The translations under genes were made by a program, and so were the position numbers. Under the pieces are notes generated by a model that was given only the letters and a program-made list of their open reading frames with translations, was not told the origin of the DNA and ran no database searches. Of a stretch of 64,000 nt of DNA, positions 8,686-17,002 are shown piece by piece; positions within the stretch are counted from its first letter, which is position 1; the number at the start of each line of letters is the position of its first letter. Source of the DNA: Bacteroidetes bacterium RIFCSPLOWO2_12_FULL_37_12 (GTDB lineage: Bacteria > Bacteroidota > Bacteroidia > 2-12-FULL-37-12); assembly GCA_001769655.1 (NCBI GenBank), contig MEPC01000001.1:17873-81872 (forward strand). Direction: 5' to 3'.

Positions 8686-8693
8686 TATCTTTG
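8686..8693 (+). promoter_or_regulatory. -7 element upstream of parC
   Basis: TATCTTTG matches TAnnTTTG and is 54 bases upstream of the GTG start of parC. No TTG is seen at the expected distance. Confidence 0.5.
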
Positions 8694-8747
8694 TGAGTGA
8701 AAAAATAAATCCAATACTGGTAATTACATTAATCATTCTCTCACCCC

Positions 8748-11630
8748 GTGCCCAAATTCCCAAAAATCCCAAAAACACCTACCCCCGAGTCAGAGCCGGA
8801 GCAAACCAACGGCACTTCACAATCCGAAGCCACCGACCTTCATAACCGAGAACCGGTTTCGGGTATGTATCAGAACTGGTTTCTCGATTATGCATCTTAT
8901 GTTATTCTTGACAGAGCCGTTCCTGCTTTGGATGATGGGTTGAAGCCCGTACAACGCCGCCTGCTTCATACCTTGAAGGAAATGGATGATGGCCGGTTTC
9001 ATAAAGCCGCCAACATCATCGGACAAACGATGAAATATCATCCGCATGGGGATGCCTCTATCTATGAAGCATTGGTAAATCTTGCTCAAAAGGGATTTCT
9101 CATAGATACTCAAGGCAACTGGGGCGATCCTGCTACCGGTGATTCCGCCGCCGCACCAAGATACATTGAAGCAAAGCTCTCGCGGTTTGCTCACGAAATA
9201 TTATTTAACGAAGAAACCACACATTGGCAGTCATCTTATGATGGCAGAAATCGCGAACCGGTGACACTGCCTGTAAAATTCCCACTATTACTTTTGTATG
9301 GCATCGAAGGAATTGCCGTAGGGCTTGCCACTAAAGTGATGCCACACAATTTTTGCGAATTAGTGCAGGCATCTATTGATTATCTTAAAAGAAAAAAAGT
9401 AAATCTGGTTCCTGATTTTCCCTCCGGTGGGATCGCCGATTTTTCAAATTATAATGAAGGGAAACGCGAAGGTAAAATCCGTATCCGCGCAAAGATGGAG
9501 GTGATTGATAAAAAAACATTGGTCATCAAAGAGATTCCATACACTACCACCACTGCCAGCTTAATGGATTCCATTGTACAGGCAAATGATAAAGGAAAAA
9601 TTAAAATACGCAAAGTGGATGATAATACCGCCAAGAATGTGGAGATTTTCATTCACCTTTCGCCGGGTACTTCTCCTGATATTACTATGGATGCGCTGTA
9701 TGCCTTTACCAATTGTGAGGTCTCCATTTCACCCAATGCCTGTGTCATCGAAAACGGAAGACCGGTTTTTCTTTCCGTAAATGACATTTTGAAGAAGTCA
9801 ACCGATAATACGGTTAAATTGTTGGGCAGGGAGTTGGAAAACTGGAAAGCAAAGTTAGAAGAGAAGTGGCACATGTCGTCCCTTGAAAAAATTTTTATTG
9901 AAAAAAGAATTTACCGCAACATAGAGGAGTGTGAAACTTTCGAAGCAGTCATTGAGACGATTTTTAAAGGGTTGAAACCGTATCAGAAGCAATTCAGGAG
10001 AGAGATTACCCGCGAGGATATTCTGAAATTAACTGAGATAAAAATAAAACGCATTTCAAAATACGATAGCTTCAAGGCGAACGAAGAAATACGGAGCATG
10101 GAAGAAGAGATGAAGCAGGTTAATTTTCATATTGCCAATCTTACGGAATATGCCATTCAATATTTTACGAGCTTGTTAAATAAATACAGCAAAGGGAATG
10201 AACGTAAAACGGAAATCAGGATGTTTGACACCATTTCGGCGGTGGAAGTGGCAGTTGCCAATCAGAAACTTTATGTGAACCGGGAGGAAGGTTTCATTGG
10301 GACTTCCTTGCGTCAATTTGAATATGTTTGCGACTGCTCTGACATGGATGAGATAATTGCGTTCAGAAAAGACGGGAAAATGATGGTGACCAAAGCCGCC
10401 GAAAAAACATTTGTTGGAAAAGATATTCTGTTAGTTAATGTTTTCAAGAAAAATGATGAGCGAACCATTTACAATATGATATATCAGGATGGTCCCAAAG
10501 GGAAAGGGTTTGCAAAACGATTTGCGGTGAGCGGGGTTATCCGCGATAAAGAATATGATCTTACCAAAGGAACCCCCGATTCCACGGTTCATTATTTAAG
10601 TCAGAATCCGAACGGTGAAAGTGAAGTAGTGACACTAAATCTCAGGCACCAGCTTCACATGAAAAAACCTTCCTTTGATTTTGATTTTAAAGAGCTGATG
10701 ATTAAAGGGAGAAGTTCCATAGGAAACACCATTACAAAATACATTATCCGCAAAGTGACACTAAAAGAAAAAGGTGTTTCTACTTTGGGAGGATTGGATA
10801 TCTGGTACGATGAAATACTTATGCGGTTAAATACCGACAGCCGGGGACACTATCTCGGTAATTTCAGCGGGGAAGACAAAGTACTGGTGATTAATAAAAA
10901 TGGTACTTGGGAGATGAAGACCTTTGAACTTACAAACCATTTTGATGAAGGGACGCTGATTGTACGGAAATATAAGCCAGGGCTCATTATATCAGCCGTT
11001 CATTTTGAAGGAGACAAAAAAAGATGTCTTGTCAAGCGGTTTGAAGCAGAAGATACTGCGGTAGGAAGAAAGGTTTTATTTATTTCAGAAACGGAGGGCT
11101 CAAAATTATGGGTTGCCTCTGTGGATGAGAAACCTATCGTGACTGTAAAATTTGTGAAGGGAAAAAGGGTAACTCCCAAGCCCGTTCAGGAAGATTTATC
11201 AGCCATGATAGAAGTGAAAGGATATAAGGCGGCAGGCAATATTTTTACAAAGAATGAAGTAGCGGAAATAAAATTGATTTCAAATCCTGAAGTGACACAA
11301 GGTGTCACTGCTCCTGTTCAGAGCCAATTGCTCTTTGAACCGTTTGTGAAGACACAAACGGGGGCGGGGAAGGGGGAAGGGGAGAAGGAGAGAAAGGGGG
11401 AAAGGGAGAAGGGGAGAAAGGGGGAAAAAGAGAAGGTGAAAAATTGGGAAAAGCAGGTTGAAAGGAAAGCTGAAAAAAAGGAAACTGGGAAAAAATCAAA
11501 ACAGGAAGCCATTAAAACAGGAAATAAGAAAGAAGAAACAAAACCTGCTGTATCAAAAAAGCCCAAAAAGGATATTCCATTTGAGATTATTGACAGTCGA
11601 AAAGGGAAGCAGAGGATTATTGAGTTTTAG
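8748..11630 (+). CDS. parC: DNA topoisomerase IV subunit A
   Basis: DNA breakage-reunion subunit that pairs with ParE. The 960-residue product has an unconserved acidic N-terminus, then the core from GMYQNWFLDYASYVILDRAV (about 40), the GLKPVQRR and YHPHGDASIYEAL motifs, and the catalytic tyrosine at about residue 139 in APRYIEAKLS. The C-terminal part has the diverged beta-propeller expected of the phylum. The start is GTG at 8748; no ATG is in frame before the conserved core. Residues about 870-945 form a lysine/glutamate-rich low-complexity tail encoded by a long polypurine run (11357-11450), after which the conserved-looking end KKDIPFEIIDSRKGKQRIIEF resumes. Its stop overlaps the 3' end of the convergent aquaporin gene by 4 bp. 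Confidence 0.93.
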   Translation: MPKFPKIPKTPTPESEPEQTNGTSQSEATDLHNREPVSGMYQNWFLDYASYVILDRAVPALDDGLKPVQRRLLHTLKEMDDGRFHKAANIIGQTMKYHPHGDASIYEALVNLAQKGFLIDTQGNWGDPATGDSAAAPRYIEAKLSRFAHEILFNEETTHWQSSYDGRNREPVTLPVKFPLLLLYGIEGIAVGLATKVMPHNFCELVQASIDYLKRKKVNLVPDFPSGGIADFSNYNEGKREGKIRIRAKMEVIDKKTLVIKEIPYTTTTASLMDSIVQANDKGKIKIRKVDDNTAKNVEIFIHLSPGTSPDITMDALYAFTNCEVSISPNACVIENGRPVFLSVNDILKKSTDNTVKLLGRELENWKAKLEEKWHMSSLEKIFIEKRIYRNIEECETFEAVIETIFKGLKPYQKQFRREITREDILKLTEIKIKRISKYDSFKANEEIRSMEEEMKQVNFHIANLTEYAIQYFTSLLNKYSKGNERKTEIRMFDTISAVEVAVANQKLYVNREEGFIGTSLRQFEYVCDCSDMDEIIAFRKDGKMMVTKAAEKTFVGKDILLVNVFKKNDERTIYNMIYQDGPKGKGFAKRFAVSGVIRDKEYDLTKGTPDSTVHYLSQNPNGESEVVTLNLRHQLHMKKPSFDFDFKELMIKGRSSIGNTITKYIIRKVTLKEKGVSTLGGLDIWYDEILMRLNTDSRGHYLGNFSGEDKVLVINKNGTWEMKTFELTNHFDEGTLIVRKYKPGLIISAVHFEGDKKRCLVKRFEAEDTAVGRKVLFISETEGSKLWVASVDEKPIVTVKFVKGKRVTPKPVQEDLSAMIEVKGYKAAGNIFTKNEVAEIKLISNPEVTQGVTAPVQSQLLFEPFVKTQTGAGKGEGEKERKGEREKGRKGEKEKVKNWEKQVERKAEKKETGKKSKQEAIKTGNKKEETKPAVSKKPKKDIPFEIIDSRKGKQRIIEF

Positions 11631-12229
11631 GAAACTTCCTCCGTCAAATATTTATGCAGAAACCCAGCCAGCGCCCCACCACCCAACGTTCCCAACAAAT
11701 AAATCCATACCTCTGAAAAATCACTTGCCCTTAGCATGCTCGCTATAAAAACTGAAGGGTTAAATGCACCGCCGGTGACACTTCCGAAAGCAAACGCCAT
11801 GGCAGTGACAGTCAAACCGATAGCAAAACCATAAATATGATTCCCTTTTGTTTTTTCTGTTGCGGCTACCGCCAACACCACTGAAGCAAGAAGAAACGTT
11901 CCCGTTGCTTCTGCCAGAATTGCCTGTAATGGAGTGACACCGATTGCTACGGTCACTATGAATTTCTTACCATACCAATCGGCAAAATAAACTGCGAGGA
12001 TGGCACCGATAAGTTGTGACATGACATAAAACGTTGCCTCGTTGACGTTTATTTTTTTACGGATGAATAAAGCCAGTGTCACCGCCGGATTATAATGGGC
12101 TCCGCTGATATGTCCGCCGAAATAAACTGCCGCCGCCAGGGTTAAACCGATAGCGGCAGGATTTCCGGTAAACGCAATGGCGGTTACAAGAAAAAAAGTT
12201 CCGATGAGTTCTGTGATGTATGTGCGCAT
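11627..12229 (-). CDS. aquaporin / MIP family channel
   Basis: Six-helix inner-membrane channel for water or small neutral solutes, 200 residues. The two half-helix signatures are present: AHYNPAVTLAL (about residues 44-54) and GGAFNPSVFIASM (about 153-165). The second box is NPS rather than NPA and is followed by valine, so the arginine that normally completes the selectivity filter of water channels (NPAR) is missing; this leaves the substrate open. The N-terminus ITELIGTFFLV is typical. The gene is convergent with parC and overlaps it by 4 bp at the 3' ends. It could be an AqpZ relative or one of the short atypical bacterial MIPs; I leave the symbol empty. Confidence 0.88.
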   Translation of the reverse strand: MRTYITELIGTFFLVTAIAFTGNPAAIGLTLAAAVYFGGHISGAHYNPAVTLALFIRKKINVNEATFYVMSQLIGAILAVYFADWYGKKFIVTVAIGVTPLQAILAEATGTFLLASVVLAVAATEKTKGNHIYGFAIGLTVTAMAFAFGSVTGGAFNPSVFIASMLRASDFSEVWIYLLGTLGGGALAGFLHKYLTEEVS

Positions 12230-12303
12230 GAGAAGTAATGATTTTGTTCGTTAAAATTTTTTGCAAAAATAGAAAATAATTTTTATATCTTCCTTCTAAA
12301 AGA

Positions 12304-12404
12304 CCTCACCCCAGCCCCTCTCCAAAAAAATGGAGAGGGGTGGGAGTGACATTGTCATTCCCCCAAGACCTCACCCCAGAAGCTCTTTAAGGGATGAGGG
12401 GATG
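12304..12404. repeat. two copies of a CCCCTCTCC/GGAGAGGGG hairpin element
   Basis: The first copy (12304-12346) has CCTCACCCCAGCCCCTCTCC, seven A, then TGGAGAGGGGTG, forming a nine-base stem. The second (12368-12404) is degenerate. Other copies in this window: 33498-33540, 49030-49070 and 52202-52240. This is a dispersed REP-like family. Three of the copies lie 30-75 bases upstream of a promoter-like element. Confidence 0.8.
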
Positions 12405-12420
12405 GATGGAGGTCGGATTT

Positions 12421-12451
12421 TTGTGAAATTCAATATTTTTATGTAAATTTG
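12421..12451 (+). promoter_or_regulatory. promoter of the higB-remnant/higA locus
   Basis: TTG (12421-12423), 20 bases, TAAATTTG (12444-12451), preceded by TTTTTATG, which resembles the extended element seen at the tRNA promoters. It lies 90 bases before the remaining toxin fragment. Confidence 0.6.
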
Positions 12452-12542
12452 TTTTTTAATAGAATAGCAAGTTTATTTTTTTTTAGAAAGAAATTGCGTG
12501 TATTATCAAAAAAAACCCTGCGGGAATATTGGCGAAAACATT

Positions 12543-12602
12543 TGGATTAGATTTATTGGCACTCATTCGGAATACGACAAGATAGTAGCAGAAATAATTT
12601 GA
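12543..12602 (+). pseudogene. higB: remnant of a HigB-type toxin (3' end only)
   Basis: In frame, 12543-12599 encodes W-I-R-F-I-G-T-H-S-E-Y-D-K-I followed by VAEII and a TGA. IRFIGTH-x-EYDKI is the conserved C-terminus of HigB-family mRNA interferases. The frame can be followed upstream for about 20 codons (through NIGEN) but carries no other recognisable toxin sequence and no start, and only about 90 bases separate it from the promoter, far too few for a toxin of about 95 residues. The toxin gene has therefore lost most of its 5' part, presumably by deletion. The stop lies 10 bp before the ATG of the intact antitoxin, the normal higBA spacing. Confidence 0.7.
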
Positions 12603-12612
12603 TGCAACTAAC

Positions 12613-12966
12613 ATGAAAATAAAAGTAATAAAAACTAAAAAGGACTACGAAAAAGCTATCAAATTTCTGGAAGAAATTTTTGATTCTCAACCTGGAACTA
12701 TAGAAGGTGATGAGTTAGAATTACTTTCCGTTCTTATAGAAAAATATGAAGATGAACATTATCCGATTTCACCTCCCGATCCTGTGGAAGCTATCAAATT
12801 CCGATTAGAGCAACTGGGATATGAACAGAAAGATGTAATAAACATTTTTGGTAATAAGAATCGTATGAATGGAATTTTAAAACGAAAGCAAAAATTAAAT
12901 CTTGAAATTGTAAGAGACCTCCATAAGACATTACACATTCCGCTTGCAACGTTAGTTGGAGTTTGA
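12613..12966 (+). CDS. higA: HigA-type antitoxin / HTH regulator
   Basis: DNA-binding antitoxin of 117 residues. The N-terminal half is acidic (KKDYEKAIKFLEEIFDSQPG and EGDELELLSVLIEKYEDEHYP), as in the larger HigA antitoxins. The C-terminal half is a Cro/C1-type helix-turn-helix: AIKFRLEQLGYEQKDVINIFG, then NRMNGILKRKQKLNLEIVRDLHKTLHIPLATL. In the family this domain represses its own operon and binds the toxin. Here it appears intact while the toxin upstream is only a fragment, so it is an orphan antitoxin that could still act as a regulator or neutralise related toxins. It has ordinary codon use and a good spacing from the remnant. Confidence 0.88.
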   Translation: MKIKVIKTKKDYEKAIKFLEEIFDSQPGTIEGDELELLSVLIEKYEDEHYPISPPDPVEAIKFRLEQLGYEQKDVINIFGNKNRMNGILKRKQKLNLEIVRDLHKTLHIPLATLVGV

Positions 12967-12977
12967 ATTTTTTCATG

Positions 12978-12985
12978 TAAATTTG
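12978..12985 (+). promoter_or_regulatory. tRNA-Cys promoter -7 element
   Basis: TAAATTTG, directly preceded by TTTTTTCATG, 18 bases before the mature tRNA 5' end. No TTG is present at 19-21 bases. The same extended sequence precedes the tRNA-Asp and symporter promoters. Confidence 0.6.
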
Positions 12986-13002
12986 TATTCCTTTTTATTT
13001 CA

Positions 13003-13073
13003 GGTCACGTGGCCGAGTGGCTAGGCACGGGTCTGCAAAACCCTCAACGGGGGTTCGATTCCCTCCGTGACCT
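13003..13073 (+). tRNA. tRNA-Cys (GCA)
   Basis: Acceptor stem GGTCACG pairs with CGTGACC; the anticodon loop CTGCAAA gives GCA; the T-loop GTTCGATTC is standard; the discriminator base is T, typical of tRNA-Cys. CCA is not encoded. A T-rich run follows (13074-13090), then the STAND gene starts at 13101. Confidence 0.95.
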
Positions 13074-13100
13074 CTTTTTTCTTTCTTTCGGACAAAACTC

Positions 13101-15644
13101 ATGGCACTCATCAGCAAACGGCGAGTAGAAGCAACTTTTATTTCCCGCCCTTTTACCGGCAGGGAAAAGGAGAAAAACACTTTTTCAGAGATCGTAAAAA
13201 ATTCTATCCCGGGAGAACATAAAATAATGACATTTTATGGAGTAGGAGGAATGGGAAAGTCAACGTTAAGAAAAGAATTGGGAAGAATGGTTGATTCCGG
13301 TATGCAAGGCGACCCGTGGATAAGCGCCTGCATTGATTTTGACGATAAACATAATTTTCCAAATCCTAAAGAGGATTTCACCATTCCCTTACGGTATCTT
13401 GCCTTTGAGTTTACAAAAAAATATAAATTCAGTTTCAGGAGGTTCGACCTCGGATATGCTTATTTCTGGAAAAACAGCTATCGTGAGCATGATATGAAAA
13501 ATCAGAACTGGGTGGAGAGCAGTGAAATTTTAAATGAGGTAATAAAAGCCGCCGGAGATATTCCGTTTGTGGGAGCCATTCCTCATATTGCAAAAGCGTT
13601 TAATCTCTCCCGTGGTATAATTAAAAATTGGTGGGAAAAAAAGGAAAATGAAGAATTAAAATTATTTCTTTGTTGCGATAATCCGCATCATCCTGCCAAC
13701 CGGCAAAAACTCCTATACTTTTTTGCTGATGATTTGAAATCAAATCTTGAACAATCCGGAAAACGTGCTGTAATTTTTCTGGATACCTACGAACGGTTTC
13801 AGGAAAATATTTCCGATAAATCAAAAGTAGCCATTCTGGAAAGTGATGCTTGGGTACGTGACATGGTCAGAGAACTTCCTGGTATTGTCTGGGTTATCCT
13901 GGGGCGACAACGGTTGAGATGGGAAGAAGTGGATGATGATTTTAATCAACCCGGTTTATTCTATCAGAATGCGCTGGAAGGTCTTTCCGGACAAGAAACC
14001 ATTTCGTTTCTTTCCAATTCCGGAGTTGCCGATTCTTCCATACAGCAACTTATTATTCAGGCATGTAATAATCCCGATTTGAATGAAATAAGGTGTTATC
14101 CCTATTACTTAGATTTATGTCTGGATCTGGTTTCCATCGCAACTCAAAAAGGAACTCCTGTCACTCCCGACCTGCTCGGGAAAAGCCGCCAGGAATTATC
14201 CAGGCGTTTTCTCATGTGGTTAGATAATATTGAAATCAACACGCTGAAAGTGCTTAGTGTGCCAAGGTACTGGAATGATGAGCTTGCCAAGTTACTTATT
14301 CATGAATTTAAAACCGGCTATTCAATTATCAATCTTAATTCCATCCGCAAATTTTCTTTTATTCATGAAATCGGGAATGGCACTTTTAAAATTCATGGGA
14401 TCATGCAACAAAGTTTGAATCAGACATTTCAGGATGATATTAAAGATGTACATCGTTTTCTTGCAAACTATTATACTCAGATACTTTTAAAAATATCATT
14501 GCCAAAAGAAATTACGGAAGAACATGAGAAGGCATTTTCAGAGGCGTTTTATCATTTGAAAAATATTACCACTCCGGAAGAATTGTTAAAGAATTTTCAA
14601 AATTTATGCAAACAATTCAGTGCAGGGCAAAAGCATGATATTTTATTGAATCTGCTTTTTGATTTCGAAAACTTGTTGGGAGAAATTCCTTCGTTTGCAA
14701 ATCTAAAGGCATGTGTTCAGGTAAAAATAGGTGAGATTTTTGTTCAAACGGCAAAATACAAGGAAGCGGAAAGTATTTTAGAGAAGGCATTAAAAGTTCT
14801 GGTTGACTACAATGGTATCGAGCATCTGGAAGTTTCTTTATGTTGTCAGGGTCTGGGGTTGGCTACTTTTTATTTAGGAAAGTACGACATATCCGAAAAT
14901 TATTTATTGCAGTCGCTTGCTATTAAAGAAAAAGTTCTTGGAGAAATACATCATGATGTGGCGAGTATTCATAATTGTATCGGGGCAGTTTATTTATTTA
15001 TCAATCGTACGGATACAGCTGAAAAATATTTCAGAAGATCAGCCGTATTATATCTTAAAGTTTTAAAAAAAGACCTGAATATCGTAATTGAAAACCAACA
15101 AAATGCTAATCTTTTTTCTAAAACCGATGGTATTAATGACTTTGGAAAAATCAACATTGAAGAACTTTCGTTATTTGAAAAGGCACAGGGTGATAAATAT
15201 ATTGATCTAGCATCAACGCTTAATAATCTTGCCGACCTATATTTTAATCAGAAGAAACTGGAAGAATCGGAGCCACTGTTAACTACTGCTTATAAAATGA
15301 GATTAAACCGTTTTGGGTTAAATCATCCCACAACCGCATACTCGATTGTAGCCCTTGGAAACATGGAATTGGAAAAAGGTAATTTTGTGCAATCTGAAAA
15401 ACTTATATTACAAGCACGTGAGATTTTTCTGAACACGCTAAGTGAACATCATCCCAGGGTTGCCTTAGCAGAACATTGCCTTGCGGAATTGTTATTAAAA
15501 TCCGGAAGAGTTCAGGAGGCATTCGCGAAAGCAGAAAAATCATTGAACATTCGTTTATCTATTTTTAATGAAAACCATCATAGCGTAAAGCAATCACGTT
15601 TACTTTTAGAAAAAATTCAACAGGCATTGGTTGTTAGTCATTAG
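13101..15644 (+). CDS. STAND-type NTPase with C-terminal tetratricopeptide repeats
   Basis: Large (847 aa) signal-transducing P-loop protein. Residues about 17-22 carry FTGRE, the STAND entry motif. Walker A is GVGGMGKSTL (about 46-55), Walker B is AVIFLDTYE (about 223-231), and a sensor-like stretch WVILGRQRLRW (about 263-273) occupies the position where this class usually has an arginine motif. GLSGQETISFL begins the helical regulatory part. Residues about 550-840 are TPRs of the kinesin-light-chain kind, with repeated spacing of A-x-LG-x-Y/F and EKY/AEK helices. Such proteins sense a ligand through the repeats and oligomerise on ATP binding; some are antiphage, others regulate. No effector domain (nuclease, protease, TIR) is recognisable at the N-terminus. 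It lies between two tRNA genes and starts 27 bp after tRNA-Cys with no obvious promoter of its own. Function unknown. Confidence 0.85.
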   Translation: MALISKRRVEATFISRPFTGREKEKNTFSEIVKNSIPGEHKIMTFYGVGGMGKSTLRKELGRMVDSGMQGDPWISACIDFDDKHNFPNPKEDFTIPLRYLAFEFTKKYKFSFRRFDLGYAYFWKNSYREHDMKNQNWVESSEILNEVIKAAGDIPFVGAIPHIAKAFNLSRGIIKNWWEKKENEELKLFLCCDNPHHPANRQKLLYFFADDLKSNLEQSGKRAVIFLDTYERFQENISDKSKVAILESDAWVRDMVRELPGIVWVILGRQRLRWEEVDDDFNQPGLFYQNALEGLSGQETISFLSNSGVADSSIQQLIIQACNNPDLNEIRCYPYYLDLCLDLVSIATQKGTPVTPDLLGKSRQELSRRFLMWLDNIEINTLKVLSVPRYWNDELAKLLIHEFKTGYSIINLNSIRKFSFIHEIGNGTFKIHGIMQQSLNQTFQDDIKDVHRFLANYYTQILLKISLPKEITEEHEKAFSEAFYHLKNITTPEELLKNFQNLCKQFSAGQKHDILLNLLFDFENLLGEIPSFANLKACVQVKIGEIFVQTAKYKEAESILEKALKVLVDYNGIEHLEVSLCCQGLGLATFYLGKYDISENYLLQSLAIKEKVLGEIHHDVASIHNCIGAVYLFINRTDTAEKYFRRSAVLYLKVLKKDLNIVIENQQNANLFSKTDGINDFGKINIEELSLFEKAQGDKYIDLASTLNNLADLYFNQKKLEESEPLLTTAYKMRLNRFGLNHPTTAYSIVALGNMELEKGNFVQSEKLILQAREIFLNTLSEHHPRVALAEHCLAELLLKSGRVQEAFAKAEKSLNIRLSIFNENHHSVKQSRLLLEKIQQALVVSH

Positions 15645-15737
15645 AAATTAGGAATTAGGCATTTACCCCGATACTCCTACACACCCATACCCCGATACTT
15701 TTTTACCCCCATTCTATGTAATTTCAAAAAATTCACG

Positions 15738-15745
15738 TAAGTTTG
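15738..15745 (+). promoter_or_regulatory. tRNA-Asp promoter -7 element
   Basis: TAAGTTTG preceded by AAATTCACG, 13 bases before the tRNA 5' end. No TTG at the expected distance. Confidence 0.6.
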
Positions 15746-15758
15746 TACCTGAATTATT

Positions 15759-15832
15759 GGATCGGTAGTTCAGTTGGTTAGAATGCCGCCCTGTCACGGC
15801 GGAGGTCGCGGGTTCGAGTCCCGTCCGGTCCG
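15759..15832 (+). tRNA. tRNA-Asp (GTC)
   Basis: Acceptor stem GGATCGG pairs with CCGGTCC (one G-T wobble); D arm GTTCAGTTGGTTAGAAT; anticodon loop CTGTCAC gives GTC; T arm GCGGG-TTCGAGT-CCCGT; discriminator G, as expected for tRNA-Asp. CCA is not encoded. Confidence 0.96.
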
Positions 15833-15960
15833 CACTATTTTAATTTAAACCATTGTAAATCAAATAGCTACAATGGTTATTTTTTTGATGTTGTCAGAAA
15901 TATTGTTGCTTTAAATGATAGATTCAATTTATTTTTTAGATTTATAACAACATTATAATT

Positions 15961-16097
15961 GCGTTACTTGCTTTGTATTTGAAATTGCGACATTTCACCT
16001 GTACACAAGGGCAAGACGCCACGCTTTGCGTGGGCTGTCTTGTTATGTGTGCGGGTTGTCGCAAACCTCAAATACTGGCTTGTACAGTTCCACGCAA
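15961..16097. repeat. long imperfect inverted repeat, about 135 bp
   Basis: The tip is a strong hairpin, CAAGACGCCACGC-TTT-GCGTGGGCTGTCTTG (about 16011-16043). Going outward the arms keep pairing in blocks: ACACA with TGTGT, TATTTGA..TTGCGAC (15976 on) with GTCGCAA..TCAAATA (16058 on), and GCGT at the left edge with ACGC at the right edge. The element fills most of the 312-bp gap between tRNA-Asp and the next gene. It could be a non-autonomous mobile palindrome, a structured RNA, or an integron-type recombination site; I see no proper core boxes for the last. Confidence 0.6.
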
Positions 16098-16144
16098 TTT
16101 TTTTTAACCAACCGTTTGGAACTGCCGGTGCATAATTTTTTATT

Positions 16145-17002
16145 ATGAAAAATAGAATAATAAGAACAAGCACTTTTGTAATCCTTTTAGTTTTTTCAAT
16201 AATTGCATTTAATCAATCTGAAGCTCAAGACTTTCCTGGCAAAGAGGTTCAGTTACTTGTAGGAAAAGATGTGAAAGCAAAGGAATTTAAGGAGGATTGG
16301 GAAAAAAATTACCATTATAAGAATTTTTACAAAAAATTTGATGTTAAAAACAAAAAATTAGATAAATTTAGAACCAGACCATTTGCTAAAAATCTTTATA
16401 CAGAGTATAGCAAATTAGTTGGAAAAGAATTCAAAGTGAAAAATTATTATGAAACAACTGAAAGGTATATAATGTTAGAATTATCGAATGATAAAATAGG
16501 TACTTTATTTTATGAGTACGATCCAAAATATGAACGTGATTACGAATTAACTGTAATAGGTGGATTGGTTTTACCTGAAGATTTTTATTGCAGAGATATT
16601 GAGAAGGAAGTTGATAAATTTACAAATAAAATTAAATATAATACTCCAACTGAAAATGGTATGTATTATAATAAATATATAGAAGATGGGTCAGTTAGGA
16701 TATATTTATATATTAGACAACGTGGTAGCACAGTCAGTGTCAATGAAAAAGGAGTTATTTTACTTCTTGAAAATGGTTTTAAAATTGAGAAGCCTAATGC
16801 CAGTATATCTGTAAATGTTAATACAGGTGGCTCTGGTTACATGTACTCAGCTATGATTGAAATTGACAATAATGATATTAAACTATTATTAGAAAATAAA
16901 ATTACTGACAAAAGGTTATACATTTATGATGATTCAGTAGATTCTATTTCTGGGATGAAATTAAAAGAATATTTGAAGTGTTTAGTTAAACTTGAAAAAT
17001 AA
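16145..17002 (+). CDS. secreted protein of unknown function
   Basis: The 285-residue product has a signal peptide (hydrophobic IIRTSTFVILLVFSIIAF, cleavage near QSEAQ at about 28). The mature part is very rich in lysine, tyrosine and asparagine with many DY/KY pairs and likely beta structure; cysteines are few (about residues 155 and 279). There is no metal or catalytic motif that I recognise. Codon use is markedly more AT-rich than in the housekeeping genes around it, as also seen in the gene at 17842, which suggests acquisition from elsewhere. It stands alone: tRNA-Asp and a long palindrome lie upstream, a gene-poor stretch downstream. No function is proposed. Confidence 0.7.
   Translation: MKNRIIRTSTFVILLVFSIIAFNQSEAQDFPGKEVQLLVGKDVKAKEFKEDWEKNYHYKNFYKKFDVKNKKLDKFRTRPFAKNLYTEYSKLVGKEFKVKNYYETTERYIMLELSNDKIGTLFYEYDPKYERDYELTVIGGLVLPEDFYCRDIEKEVDKFTNKIKYNTPTENGMYYNKYIEDGSVRIYLYIRQRGSTVSVNEKGVILLLENGFKIEKPNASISVNVNTGGSGYMYSAMIEIDNNDIKLLLENKITDKRLYIYDDSVDSISGMKLKEYLKCLVKLEK

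Larger units (their letters stand above)
8185..8747. other. gene-free spacer before parC, mostly repeats
   Basis: No convincing gene. It holds a GTTCC-type palindrome at about 8327, a perfect inverted repeat at 8365-8388, four 48-bp tandem units at 8403-8594 and a promoter-like element at 8686. The 105-codon minus-strand frame across it is an artefact of the 48-bp repeats. Confidence 0.7.

Noticed and set aside
8663..8845. 60-codon frame upstream of and overlapping parC
   Set aside because: It spans the -7 element and overlaps the parC start in another frame with no conserved features.
15961..16097. Integron attC site
   Set aside because: The element is palindromic and of a suitable size, but the outer and inner core boxes are not convincing, no second copy borders a cassette, and no integrase is present. 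Kept only as an inverted repeat.
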